Origin: Lactobacillus kullabergensis
Lineage (GTDB): Bacteria > Bacillota > Bacilli > Lactobacillales > Lactobacillaceae
Length of the DNA stretch: 47,052 bases
NCBI RefSeq assembly: GCF_000967195.1
Contig: NZ_KQ033871.1
Span: forward strand, 105,917 to 152,968
Reading direction: 5' to 3'
Shown here: positions 16,517 through 25,361 of the stretch, in pieces
Layout of the letters: each line of letters opens with the position of its first letter
Numbering within the stretch: position 1 is the stretch's first letter
Notes under the pieces: model-generated
Seen by the model: the letters and a program-made list of their open reading frames with translations, nothing else
The model's database searches: none
Told to the model about the DNA's origin: nothing
Translations under genes and position numbers: made by a program

Positions 16517-18109
16517 ATGGTTTATAAATATTATTCGCATTTTAAGTTTTTTTGTTTAAATATTTTTGGATTAATTTCCAGTATGCAGAATATTGTTACA
16601 GCATACATTGTTGGTTCGTTAATTAATTTGGCAACAGCTAAAAATTTTGCAGCTATTCCAGTCTTTTTTGGTAAAAATATTTTGTTATTGATCTTAATTT
16701 TAGTCGCCACTTTAATTTTTGATTATCTTAAAGCAGACGCTGCTAAGCAGGTCAATACTAAGTTAAGGCTTAAAGTGATGAGGGGTATGCTCTCGGATGA
16801 GCAAGAAGATGCTTCTAATTTAGGTTTTTTAACTAATGATTTTAAACTTTTGGAAACAAATCGCTATGATGCTGAAATAGGAATTCTGATTTATTCATAC
16901 ACCGTCGTATTTGCTATGGTATTCGCTTTGTATCTAAATTGGCAGCTTACAATAATATTTTTTATTGGTTCGGTTATACCAACAATTGTTTCCACCTTTT
17001 TCCAAAAGCCTATTCAAAATGCTGCAGAAGCTTGGACAAATGCTAATGATAAATATGTTAATCAAACTAAAAATTTGTTATCTGGTACTGCTACCTTTAA
17101 TTTATATGATAAGCAGGATAATGCAGTTAAACAAAACCAGTATAAAGTTAACCAATTAGAAGAAAAATTAGCCAAGATGAATGTGCTTAATACTAATACC
17201 AGTGCTTTTCTTAATGCAATTGCAATTATGGGTACTTATTTACTGCCATTTGCAATTGGTATTGCATTAGTAATTAAAGGCCAAACTACTTTAGGTGCTC
17301 TTTTTGCAATAACGCAATTATCGAATTCATTTGTAAATCCAATTTTACAAATTCTGCAAGAACGAAATAATTTGTCTACTACAAAGCCAATTGTTCGAAA
17401 GATAAAGCAATATATACAAAAAGCAGATAATGTGGAGCGTGAACAAACCAATGATCCTACATTTAATGAACTACAAGTGCAAGACCTAGATTTAATGCGT
17501 CAGGATAAGGTATTAGCACAACATATTAATCTTGATATTAAGTCTGGCCAAAAAGTTGCGGTCATCGGACCCTCAGGATCAGGGAAATCTACGATGTTAC
17601 AGTTTCTAATGTATGGTAAGTATGGTAAATCTAAAAAAATTATACTTGATCATAACGAAGTAGCGTCAGGATCATTTACTAAGTTGTTTGCCTATTCCAG
17701 CCAGAGTGCAGTTATTTTTTCTGATACGCTTTGGTTTAATCTAACTCTAGGAGCCAATATATCTAAAGAAAAAGTTCTTGAGGTATGTCAAGGACTACAG
17801 TTAGGACAATTAATTAAAGAAAAGGGATTTGATTATCAATTAGGTGACAATGCAGATCAACTATCTGGTGGCCAATTGTCCAGAATTGAGGTGGCACGGG
17901 CTATTTTAGCCAATCGACCAATTTTATTACTGGATGAAATTAATGCTTCACTTGATAAAACTTCATCAAAGGCAATTCACCAATATATTTTTGATTCAAA
18001 CTTTACTTTTGTTGAAGTTATTCATCATTACGATCCAGAAGAACTGCAAAAGTATGATGTAGTTGTTGATTTTAATCAATACCAATTTAACGATAAGAGC
18101 CTGTCGTAG
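16517..18109 (+). CDS. ABC transporter, fused permease and ATPase (exporter type)
   Basis: 530 residues. The N-terminal membrane domain (about 1-290, five to six helices) resembles ABC exporters. The C-terminal ATPase has Walker A GPSGSGKST at 351-359, signature LSGGQLSR, Walker B PILLLDE and an H-loop His in EVIHHYD. All catalytic residues appear intact. There is no peptidase C39 domain. Between two Rgg-type regulators and behind a shared palindrome, it is plausibly a regulated exporter of a peptide or drug, but no substrate gene is identified. GAAAGGAAAAG precedes the ATG. Confidence 0.85.
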   Translation: MVYKYYSHFKFFCLNIFGLISSMQNIVTAYIVGSLINLATAKNFAAIPVFFGKNILLLILILVATLIFDYLKADAAKQVNTKLRLKVMRGMLSDEQEDASNLGFLTNDFKLLETNRYDAEIGILIYSYTVVFAMVFALYLNWQLTIIFFIGSVIPTIVSTFFQKPIQNAAEAWTNANDKYVNQTKNLLSGTATFNLYDKQDNAVKQNQYKVNQLEEKLAKMNVLNTNTSAFLNAIAIMGTYLLPFAIGIALVIKGQTTLGALFAITQLSNSFVNPILQILQERNNLSTTKPIVRKIKQYIQKADNVEREQTNDPTFNELQVQDLDLMRQDKVLAQHINLDIKSGQKVAVIGPSGSGKSTMLQFLMYGKYGKSKKIILDHNEVASGSFTKLFAYSSQSAVIFSDTLWFNLTLGANISKEKVLEVCQGLQLGQLIKEKGFDYQLGDNADQLSGGQLSRIEVARAILANRPILLLDEINASLDKTSSKAIHQYIFDSNFTFVEVIHHYDPEELQKYDVVVDFNQYQFNDKSLS

Positions 18110-18189
18110 TCAGATAGATAATAACCCAATTTACCTCAGCATTATATAATTTTTATTTTTAATTTTATGATACTTTTATATTTTTTGAT

Positions 18190-18232
18190 TATAATAAAAT
18201 TAAAAAGTTTAATATTTGATAGTTAATCAAAT
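18190..18232 (+). promoter_or_regulatory. -10 box and inverted repeat upstream of Rgg-type regulator 2
   Basis: TATAAT (18190-18195) is followed by ATTTGAT-AGTTA-ATCAAAT (18214-18232), 7-bp arms, between the predicted start and the ribosome binding site. The left half (ATATTTGATAG) differs by one base from ATATTTGACAG at the same place before regulator 1, suggesting analogous autoregulation. Confidence 0.45.
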
Positions 18233-18248
18233 AGTTGAGGAAATTAAA

Positions 18249-19097
18249 ATGACAATTGGTGAATTACTAAAAGACTATCGCATTCAGCAAAAGAAAACAC
18301 AAAGGCAATGGGTTAATGATGTGGTAAGCCCGTCATTTTATGCAAAAGTTGAAAAAAATTTAAGCAGCATTTCAGCAGATAATTTAATTGAGCTATTAAA
18401 CGTTAACAAAATTTCATTAACTGATTTTTTTGGTAAGTTAAACCACCAGGCGAAGACCGTACATGACGAGAACCTAGAGATTGATAGAATGGTTAATGAA
18501 GCGTATTATCAAAATTCTGTGCATGATCTGCAACAAATACGAAATTTTGTTGCGGAAAGTGATTTTCCAAATAAAGAAGATAAATTAGATATAATTGATA
18601 TCTTTATTGCAATAATTAACAAAAATCTTTCCAGTATTGATAGTGGCGTTATAGATAGATTGAAAGAAAGAACGTTTGATGTTTCTCATTTTAATTCTGA
18701 TAGTTTAAGACTGTACTGCAACCTTATGAGTTTTTATGATTTAGATAGTAATTTATTGATTTCAAAAAGAGTAATACGTCAGTTTATTGGCTCGAGTAGC
18801 ATTGATATTCAAAAGTTAGTTTTGTCTATAATTATTAATATGATGATTTTGTGTATTCGTAACAAAAGATTTGAAGAAACAGAATTTTATATTAGTAGTG
18901 AAAAACAAATCAAAACAAAACCAGATATATTTTTTTATAAGACTATTGCTCCAGCTTATGAGAATATAATCAAATATCATTATGACCAAGATCCCAAGTG
19001 TCTTGATAAAGTACAAACAATAACTGCAAGTGTAAAAATTGCTGGTATGCCCAGTTATGGTAAAGAACTTGAAGAACTAATGATTGCTAATAAATAA
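18249..19097 (+). CDS. Rgg/GadR/MutR-type transcriptional regulator 2
   Basis: 282 residues from the ATG at 18249, the same length as regulator 1. The longer frame from a TTG at 18216 would swallow the GAGG ribosome binding site and the inverted repeat. The N-terminal helix-turn-helix (MTIGELLKDYRIQQKKTQRQW, SPSFYAKVEKNLSSISADNLIELL) is nearly identical to regulator 1; the helical C-terminal domain differs more, suggesting related DNA sites but possibly different peptides. The ending GMPSYGKELEEL(M)IANK is shared. It lies downstream of and co-directional with the ABC exporter-like gene. Confidence 0.87.
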   Translation: MTIGELLKDYRIQQKKTQRQWVNDVVSPSFYAKVEKNLSSISADNLIELLNVNKISLTDFFGKLNHQAKTVHDENLEIDRMVNEAYYQNSVHDLQQIRNFVAESDFPNKEDKLDIIDIFIAIINKNLSSIDSGVIDRLKERTFDVSHFNSDSLRLYCNLMSFYDLDSNLLISKRVIRQFIGSSSIDIQKLVLSIIINMMILCIRNKRFEETEFYISSEKQIKTKPDIFFYKTIAPAYENIIKYHYDQDPKCLDKVQTITASVKIAGMPSYGKELEELMIANK

Positions 19098-19104
19098 AAT
19101 TTTT

Positions 19105-19147
19105 AAATGTCATATTAAACCATTAAGAGTTAAATATGACATTTTTT
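19105..19147 (+). terminator. Terminator of Rgg-type regulator 2
   Basis: A perfect 12-bp stem AAATGTCATATT/AATATGACATTT with a 16-base loop and a T run. Its arms contain the same TGTCATAT word as the putative operators. Confidence 0.7.
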
Positions 19148-19202
19148 ATATGCTTATATAAAATTGTAATAAACTAGAAGTAAATAGAAAGGAGTAAGAA
19201 AA

Positions 19203-19392
19203 TTGAAAATTTATTACATAAATTAATTCTTATTGGGCTCAATTTAGATTAATTAGAAACATGGGAAAAATGTTTTGTAAGTTAAGCGAAGATTTAAAAA
19301 TTATGTCTAAAGTAGATGATCATATTTATGAAGCATTTGTAGATGGATTATTTATAAAGTTTAGACCGGAAAAAAATTATAAAGATAAGTAA
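19203..19392 (+). pseudogene. Frameshifted small gene of unknown function
   Basis: AAAGGAG (19188-19194) stands 8 bases before a TTG start (19203) that reads MKIYYIN and stops. A +1 frame then runs NSYWAQFRLIRNMGKMF... to TAA at 19392. Removing a 4-base TTAA repeat at about 19218 would join them into one ~61-codon protein. A separate ORF could start at ATG 19261 (43 codons), but it has no ribosome binding site. No family is recognised. From here to 19610 only short fragments are open. Confidence 0.4.
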
Positions 19393-19610
19393 ATTTTCTA
19401 TAAAGAAATATGATAGGAAAAATGTTTTAAAAATGGCGATCAAGCTGGAGGAAATTGATACTAACAAAAAGCAATATTTAAAAAAGAATAATGGTTTAAA
19501 AAGCAAATATTAAAATATGTTCAAGAAACTGTTCAGGTCATTTAAAAAATGACAGCGCTAACTATAATTAAGTCAAAAGGTGGTCTGCTTGAAGGAGCTG
19601 AACAGAAAGT

Positions 19611-21086
19611 TTGGTGATCTTGATGCAAAAATTAAAAAATATGCGCGTTGGACTGATAGAACTTTGTGCGACACTCATTATTGGCGGTTTGATGATAATC
19701 GCTGGCATTATTTTAGGGTTGGATTTAGCTTCCTTAATTATTAAGTTATTTAGCGGTTTAATAAAACCAAATGTGCCGAATTTTAACGTCATTAACAGTT
19801 TCCTGCGGATAAATTCAGGCATGCAAGTGGCTATGTTACTGGCGGTTCTAATAATTGTTGGTGGTATAATAGTAACTTATAGGCTAACCAGAACTATTTT
19901 AAACAGTTTAGAAAAAGAAGATATTCCTGCTTTTCATAAACAGAAGTGGCTAGAAATAATTGCACTGGTAGCTGGACTAGCTCTAATAGGTGGCGGCTAT
20001 TTCATATTGAATTTGCCCGTCCAAAATCTGTTTAATCCTTTATTACCGGCATTTGTCACAATTGTGTCAGGTACTTATTTACTTTGCCACTCGTTATTAA
20101 GCTTGGTACCTGCAACTTGGTTTAGCAAAATTAAGTTGGCTAAAGGAAAAACGGAGCTGGGACTCCATCATTATGCTAGTGTTTTTACTATCATTTCCAT
20201 ACTCTTTGCCTTGACTATGGGCTCTCTTGCTTTAAGTCATGACTTTAATGCTTTTCCCCAAGATATTAAAAGGGGAACTTATTATGATGGCGTAATTGCC
20301 AGCAACACCGCCAATATTAAAAACGATGTGGCACAACTAAAAATTAAAAAGCAGCAAACTTACCATTATAAAGAAACAAAAGGGCACTTTTATTTTGTTC
20401 GTGATGAGCTGGCAGATAATCCAATTAAGTACGTCAGAAATACCGGCAGACGCAATTTTCAAGTCAAATCAATCAAGTTAGACCAATTGAATAAAAATTC
20501 TCTAGCGGGTACCAGTTTTCGCGAACTCGTTCCCAACGGTTTTAAAAATAAAACAATTGCACTTTGTTCAACTGCAGAATTAAATAAGGTTAAAGGCAAT
20601 ACTAAATATCTGACTTTGGCACAGCTAAACAGTTTTGATAGAGACTGGCCATTTTTACTAAAAATTGAACATAAACAGGCTCAAAGTAGTCTTACCTATA
20701 GTCGACTCTACAGCAATTCCAAGGCAGCTCTTTATCAGCTGGCACTGGGGATGACCAGAGAAATGAAGATTTTGGGCTTCTCACTGGCATTGGTGTTTGG
20801 TGCAAGCCTGATTGCGATCTTGATAATAGTAGTCAAAGCTGCTAAACGAGATCAGAAATTTGCGAATGAGAGGCTGGCTCAAAGAACATGGCAGAGCAAA
20901 ACCGGACTTTTATTCTTTATTCCCGCAATATTTGGGGTCTTTGATGTTTTGTTTGGCTTGAGATTTTTTAATCAGCTTCTGCCAACTGCATATTATGAAA
21001 TATGGTTACCAATAATGCTCATGATTGTAAGTTATTTTGTTTTATACATCATGGTTGCATTTTGGCGGAAAAAAGCAGTATTTTAA
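19611..21086 (+). pseudogene. N-terminally truncated FtsX/BceB-like permease, third copy
   Basis: 491 codons collinear with the permeases at 10367 and 12224 from about their residue 110 onward: LHHYASVFTIISILFALTMGS, QQTYHYKETKGHFYFVRDEL and FGVFDVLFGLRFFNQLL all align. The first membrane segment and the MRKHDYGMYMMLGAK block are missing. Traces upstream (RKFGDL in another frame) suggest 5' decay with a frameshift. No ATPase gene accompanies it. The remaining frame is uninterrupted, so a shortened protein may still be made from the ATG at 19623, but transport activity is doubtful. Confidence 0.6.
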
Positions 21087-21103
21087 AAAAGTCTGATAAG
21101 TAA

Positions 21104-21135
21104 AACGCACGCTTTAACAGCGTGCGTTCGTTTTT
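21104..21135 (+). terminator. Terminator after the truncated permease
   Basis: A perfect 9-bp GC-rich stem AACGCACGC/GCGTGCGTT with a 7-base loop, then CGTTTTT. Confidence 0.8.
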
Positions 21136-21201
21136 CCTGTGAAAACAATAGAATTAATAAAAAATACTTAGAACTTTGATAAAAATAATTACAAAAATTT
21201 C

Positions 21202-21230
21202 TTGACATGCTAATGTTATTTTTTTATAAT
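21202..21230 (+). promoter_or_regulatory. Consensus promoter of the liv operon
   Basis: TTGACA (21202-21207), a 17-base spacer and TATAAT (21225-21230): a full consensus sigma-A promoter. Such a strong promoter suggests that control lies downstream, in the leader attenuator. Confidence 0.9.
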
Positions 21231-21266
21231 TCTAAGTATTAAATTAAATTTTGGGAGGCGATTTTA

Positions 21267-21356
21267 ATGAAAGCTAAATATTTAAATAAACGAACCAACA
21301 TTAAAAATATTATCGCCCAGAGTTTAATTGCCTTGTTGTTGTCGTCTAGGACTTAG
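21267..21356 (+). CDS. Leucine-rich leader peptide 1 (29 aa) upstream of livJ
   Basis: A short ORF with an excellent GGGAGG (21253-21258) ribosome binding site. The peptide ends SLIALLLSSRT with three consecutive TTG Leu codons (residues 23-25). Its length and the positions of Leu20, Ala22, Leu23-25, Arg28 and Thr29 match leader 2 at 26172. It is followed by competing hairpins and a terminator, so a ribosome slowed at the Leu codons would let transcription continue into livJ. No T-box features are seen. Confidence 0.75.
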   Translation: MKAKYLNKRTNIKNIIAQSLIALLLSSRT

Positions 21357-21390
21357 CATGATTGAATTACTTTTAGTGATTTTACATGAA

Positions 21391-21470
21391 AAGCCCTTGT
21401 TTGCGTCTTAATGAATGGGGCTTATCTAATAACTGATCTAAGCCTCATTCATTAAATGAATGAGGTTTTT
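21391..21470 (+). promoter_or_regulatory. Transcription attenuator of livJHMGF
   Basis: Stem 1 is AAGCCC (21391-21396) with GGGCTT (21418-21423). The antiterminator pairs AATGAATGGGG (about 21410-21420) with CCTCATTCATT (21443-21453). The terminator pairs CCTCATTCATT with AATGAATGAGG (21455-21465), followed by T5. The last two are mutually exclusive. The terminator ends about 30 bases before the livJ ATG. Confidence 0.72.
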
Positions 21471-21501
21471 AGTTACCAGACTATTTGAAAAGGAGAAAAT
21501 G

Positions 21502-22704
21502 ATGGGTAAATTTTCAAAAAGATTGTTGCGTGTTTTGACGGTGGGAATGGCCGGCTTGGCACTAGCCGGTTGTTCAGTTGCAAAAAGTGGGGGGAGCAAG
21601 GGTACACACCAAGATAAAGATACAGTCAAAGTCGGGATTAATATAGAGTTGTCTGGTACTGCTGCTGGATATGGCAGTGCTGAAAAGCAAGGTATAGTAT
21701 TAGCAGCTTCTGAAATTAATAAAGCCGGTGGAATTAACGTCAACGGGCATAAAAAGAAGCTTAAATTGCTTATCCGTGATAATAAATCCGCAATTGCTAC
21801 TTCGGCTTCGGTTGCTGCACAACTGGCAACTAAGGATAAAGTGGCAGCAGTTATAGGGCCAGCTACTACTAATTGTGGTACTGCTGAAATTCCTAATATT
21901 ACCAAGGCTTCTGTTCCAGGCATTAGTCCATCTGCAACAGATCCAAACTATACCAGACAGAAAAATGGCAAGGTGCAGCCTTACGTCTTTAGAGCTTGCT
22001 TCCAGGATACTTTCCAAGGAAAGAGCGCTGCTAAATTTGTCACCGACAAATTGAAAGCCAAACGAGTAGCAGTTTATGCTGATAACTCCAGTGACTATGG
22101 TACTGGTTTAGCAAAAGCCTTCAAAGATACTTATAAAGGCAAGATAGTTGATAGTCAAACTTATTCTGCAGGTGATAAAGATTTCAATGCTGTTTTAACT
22201 TCATTTAAATCTAAGAAAATCGATGCTATTTATGTACCGGGTTACTACACAGAGTTGGGTTTGATCATCAAACAAGCACGGCAAATGGGTATTAAAGCTC
22301 CAATCGTTGGCGGTGACGGTATGTGTGATCCTAAACTTGTTCAAATATCAGGTGCTAAAAACGCTACTGATATTTACTACACTACACCGTTTTCAACTAA
22401 TGTAGCTGCCAAGAACCCAAATTCAAAAGCTGCTAAGTTTATCAAGGCATATAAAGCTCGTTACCATGCAGATGCACCGACATTTTCAGCACTAGCATAT
22501 GATGCGGTTTACTTAGTAAAAGCTGCTATTGAAGAACAAAAATCAGATGATTCGGTTAAAATTACTGAAGGTCTAGCTAAGATTAAAGACTTTGACGGTG
22601 TTACTGGCAGAATTACCATGGACAAATTCCACAATCCAGAAATGCCAATTGCTATTGAAAAATTGACTAACGGTAAAGTAAGCGACTCATTCCGTGTTGA
22701 GTAA
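21502..22704 (+). CDS. livJ: Branched-chain amino acid ABC transporter, substrate-binding lipoprotein 1
   Basis: 400 residues from the ATG at 21502, 6 bases after GGAG; a second ATG at 21499 is possible. The signal peptide ends in lipobox LAGC with the lipidated Cys at 24. The mature protein is a type I periplasmic-binding fold (Peripla_BP_6): KVGINIELSGTAAGYGSAEKQG, GPATTNCGTAEIPN, YVPGYYTELGLIIKQARQMG. It would bind leucine, isoleucine or valine outside the membrane and deliver it to LivHM. It is the first structural gene after the attenuator. A close paralog lies at 26428. Confidence 0.93.
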   Translation: MGKFSKRLLRVLTVGMAGLALAGCSVAKSGGSKGTHQDKDTVKVGINIELSGTAAGYGSAEKQGIVLAASEINKAGGINVNGHKKKLKLLIRDNKSAIATSASVAAQLATKDKVAAVIGPATTNCGTAEIPNITKASVPGISPSATDPNYTRQKNGKVQPYVFRACFQDTFQGKSAAKFVTDKLKAKRVAVYADNSSDYGTGLAKAFKDTYKGKIVDSQTYSAGDKDFNAVLTSFKSKKIDAIYVPGYYTELGLIIKQARQMGIKAPIVGGDGMCDPKLVQISGAKNATDIYYTTPFSTNVAAKNPNSKAAKFIKAYKARYHADAPTFSALAYDAVYLVKAAIEEQKSDDSVKITEGLAKIKDFDGVTGRITMDKFHNPEMPIAIEKLTNGKVSDSFRVE

Positions 22705-22731
22705 GTAAGAAAATGAAAGGAGTGCTTAAAT

Positions 22732-23610
22732 TTGCAAACAGTTTTACAGCAAATCATTAACGCCTTGTCACTGGGTTCGATTTATGCCTTGTTGGCTTTA
22801 GGCTACAGCATGGTTTATGGCATTATTAATTTAATTAACTTTGCTCACGGCGATATTTATATGCTAGGTGCATTCTTTGCCTACTATGTGATTAATGCTT
22901 GGCATTTTAACTTTATTACAGCACTGCTTTCTGCAATGATTATTGGTGCAGTTTCAGGCGTAGTGATTGAGTATTTTGCTTACCGGCCACTACGTAAGTC
23001 GCCTCGTATAGCTGTACTGATTACGGCTATCGGCGTATCGTTTTTACTGGAAAATGGCATGTCATACTTTGTAGGATCAAATGCTCGCAGCTTCCCCCAA
23101 GTAATTGAACAGGTTAATTACAATATCGGTGGAGTGCAAATTTCAAATGTTCAGATTTTGATTTTGGCCACTGCTTTAATCTTGATGGTTTCATTGCAGG
23201 TCATTATTCAAAAGACCAAAATGGGTCGGGCAATGCGTGCAGTATCCGTAGATCCTGCTGCCGCTGAATTAGTTGGTGTTAATGTTAATCATACGATTTC
23301 ATTTACCTTTGCTTTAGGTTCGGCTTTAGCCGGTGCCGCAGGTATATTAATTGGAATGTATTATAACCAAATTGATCCTTTAATGGGGATGACACCAGGA
23401 ATTAAAGCCTTTGTTGCTGCTGTGCTTGGTGGAATCGGCTCAGTGCCAGGAGCTTCTATTGGTGGCTTCTTAATCGGTATCTTGGAAACATTTTTCCAGT
23501 CTATCGGTTTGTCGGCATATAAAGACTCAGTTGTTTATCTAGTATTAATAGTCATTTTGCTTTTCTTACCTGCTGGTATTTTTGGCAAAAATGCTAAAGA
23601 GAAGGTGTAG
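22732..23610 (+). CDS. livH: Branched-chain amino acid ABC transporter permease LivH
   Basis: 292 residues starting at a TTG, with AAAGGAG (22716-22722) placed correctly. About eight hydrophobic segments. LivH-type motifs are SLGSIYALLALGYSMVYGIINLINFAHGD at the N-terminus and the EAA-like loop RAMRAVSVDPAAAELVGVN before the C-terminal helices. It forms the membrane channel with LivM. It is second in the livJHMGF operon, 27 bases after livJ. Confidence 0.94.
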   Translation: MQTVLQQIINALSLGSIYALLALGYSMVYGIINLINFAHGDIYMLGAFFAYYVINAWHFNFITALLSAMIIGAVSGVVIEYFAYRPLRKSPRIAVLITAIGVSFLLENGMSYFVGSNARSFPQVIEQVNYNIGGVQISNVQILILATALILMVSLQVIIQKTKMGRAMRAVSVDPAAAELVGVNVNHTISFTFALGSALAGAAGILIGMYYNQIDPLMGMTPGIKAFVAAVLGGIGSVPGASIGGFLIGILETFFQSIGLSAYKDSVVYLVLIVILLFLPAGIFGKNAKEKV

Positions 23611-23618
23611 GTGGCAAA

Positions 23619-24575
23619 ATGAAATCTAATTGGAAATACATTTTGTCGTGGCTGTTATTAATGGTAGGCGGCTTTTACTTAATCAATGCGTTGATTATGG
23701 TTGGCGTGATAGATGATTTTATTGAAAACATGCTGGTTACGATTGGAATAAATATTATCTTAGCTACCGGTTTAAACCTGATTATCGGTTTTAGTGGTCA
23801 ATTTTCTCTGGGTCATGCCGGTTTCATGGCAATTGGAGCATACGCTACCGCGATTATTACTCAACGCATGAGTAGCGAAGCTGGCTTTTTAATCTCAATG
23901 CTCGTAGGTGTGCTGATAGCCATTGTAATTGCTGCAGTTATTGGTACGGCAACTTTCATTCGCTTAAAGGGTGACTATTTAGCAATCGCAACTCTAGGAG
24001 CAGCTGAAATTATCCGCAATGTCATTAATAATTTGAAAATTACTGGTGGAGCGGCAGGGTTATACAATATTCCTCAGTTATGCTCATGGCCAACTGTTTA
24101 TATCTTGGTTTGTGTGACCACAATCATTTTGACTAACTTCATTCGTTCAAAAAATGGTCGGGCAATTAAAGCCGTTCGTGAAGACGAAATTGCTGCTGAA
24201 GCAATGGGAATTAATACTACTAAATGGAAGCTGGCAGCTTTCGTTCTAGGTGGCGCAACTGCTGCAATAGCTGGCAGTCTTCATGCCTCATTCTTGCAGA
24301 CAATATCACCTTCAAACTTTGGTATCATGGAATCTATCTCTATCTTAGTTATTGTTGTTTTGGGTGGTGTTGGCAGTATGACTGGCACGTTTGTTGCGGC
24401 GATTGTTTTAGGCGTTTTAGATACCGTTTTACAAAGTTTCGGTGCGTTAAGAATGGTGATCTATGCTATAGTCCTGATACTAATCATGATTTTCAAGCCA
24501 TCAGGACTTTTAGGTAACTGGGAATTCTCACTTAAAAATTTGACGCGCCATTTCGGCAAAAAGGAAAGGAGCTAG
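23619..24575 (+). CDS. livM: Branched-chain amino acid ABC transporter permease LivM
   Basis: 318 residues. Typical LivM blocks are LIIGFSGQFSLGHAGFMAIGAY near residue 55, RLKGDYLAIATLGAAEIIRNV, the EAA loop GRAIKAVREDEIAAEAMGIN, and LGGVGSMTGTFVAAIVLGVLD. About ten membrane helices; partner of LivH. It starts 8 bases after livH, with GGTGG just upstream. Confidence 0.94.
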   Translation: MKSNWKYILSWLLLMVGGFYLINALIMVGVIDDFIENMLVTIGINIILATGLNLIIGFSGQFSLGHAGFMAIGAYATAIITQRMSSEAGFLISMLVGVLIAIVIAAVIGTATFIRLKGDYLAIATLGAAEIIRNVINNLKITGGAAGLYNIPQLCSWPTVYILVCVTTIILTNFIRSKNGRAIKAVREDEIAAEAMGINTTKWKLAAFVLGGATAAIAGSLHASFLQTISPSNFGIMESISILVIVVLGGVGSMTGTFVAAIVLGVLDTVLQSFGALRMVIYAIVLILIMIFKPSGLLGNWEFSLKNLTRHFGKKERS

Positions 24576-24578
24576 TAT

Positions 24579-25361
24579 ATGCCACACTTATTAGATGTTG
24601 ACCACGTAGTGCGCAAGTTTGGTGGGTTAACTGCAGTTAATGATGTTTCACTTCACCTGGATAAGCATGAACTAGTTGCCTTGATTGGTCCTAATGGTGC
24701 AGGTAAAACCACTTTGTTCAACTTGTTAACTGGAATGGTGCAAGTTACTAGTGGAAAGATTAATTTGCAAGTTGATGATAAAAATTATGATTTAACGCAT
24801 AAAAGTGCTGTGCAAATTGCAGACTTAGGTTTATCCCGTACATTTCAAAATATTCGCTTATTTAAAGACTTAACTGTTATGGATAATGTCCTAACTGCAA
24901 TGACAAATGAATATAAAGAAAACTTTTTAACAACAGTTTTTCGTTTACCCAGTTTTTATAAAACGGAAAAGGAAATGAAGGAAGCTGCGCAAAAGCTATT
25001 AGCAATCTTTGATTTAACGGATAATGAACAAACTTTGGCTAAGAATTTGCCTTATGGAACGCAAAGACGCTTGGAAATAGTACGAGCTTTAGCTACTCAC
25101 CCGCAGATTCTTTTCCTGGATGAACCTGCTGCTGGTATGAACCCAGAAGAAACAGCGGATTTGACTAATCTTATTAAGTATATTCAGAAGGAATTTCAGA
25201 TCACAGTTTTGTTAATTGAGCATGACATGTCTTTAGTTATGAACCTGGCTGAAAGAATTTATGTACTTGATCAAGGCGAGATATTGGCTACCGGGTCTCC
25301 TGAAGAAATTAAGGCAAATCCTAAAGTTGTTGAAGCATATCTAGGAGAGGGTGATGACTAG
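24579..25361 (+). CDS. livG: Branched-chain amino acid ABC transporter ATPase LivG
   Basis: 260 residues. Walker A GPNGAGKTT is at 37-45, followed by LSRTFQNIRLF (Q-loop), the region NLPYGTQRRLEIVRAL where the signature is LPYGTQRR as is usual in LivG, Walker B LFLDEPAAGMNPEE and H-loop IEHDM. It energises LivHM in the cytoplasm. It follows livM by 3 bases and abuts livF. Confidence 0.95.
   Translation: MPHLLDVDHVVRKFGGLTAVNDVSLHLDKHELVALIGPNGAGKTTLFNLLTGMVQVTSGKINLQVDDKNYDLTHKSAVQIADLGLSRTFQNIRLFKDLTVMDNVLTAMTNEYKENFLTTVFRLPSFYKTEKEMKEAAQKLLAIFDLTDNEQTLAKNLPYGTQRRLEIVRALATHPQILFLDEPAAGMNPEETADLTNLIKYIQKEFQITVLLIEHDMSLVMNLAERIYVLDQGEILATGSPEEIKANPKVVEAYLGEGDD

Noticed and set aside
18216..18248. 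Upstream TTG start for Rgg-type regulator 2
   Set aside because: It would include the ribosome binding site and inverted repeat. The ATG at 18249 gives the same length and N-terminus as regulator 1.
14588..19141. CRISPR array from the recurring TGTCATAT word
   Set aside because: Only a few copies occur, kilobases apart, in promoters and a terminator, with no regular repeat-spacer unit.
21267..21470. T-box riboswitch before livJ
   Set aside because: No T-box GGTGGTACCGCG-type sequence or specifier stem is present. The translated Leu leader with competing hairpins fits attenuation.
21438..22017. Minus-strand ORFs of 105-161 codons over livJ
   Set aside because: They are antisense to a well-conserved lipoprotein gene, have no ribosome binding site and begin within coding sequence.
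24224..24517. 97-codon ORF inside livM
   Set aside because: It is a frame-shifted shadow of livM with Trp/Cys-rich unlikely composition.
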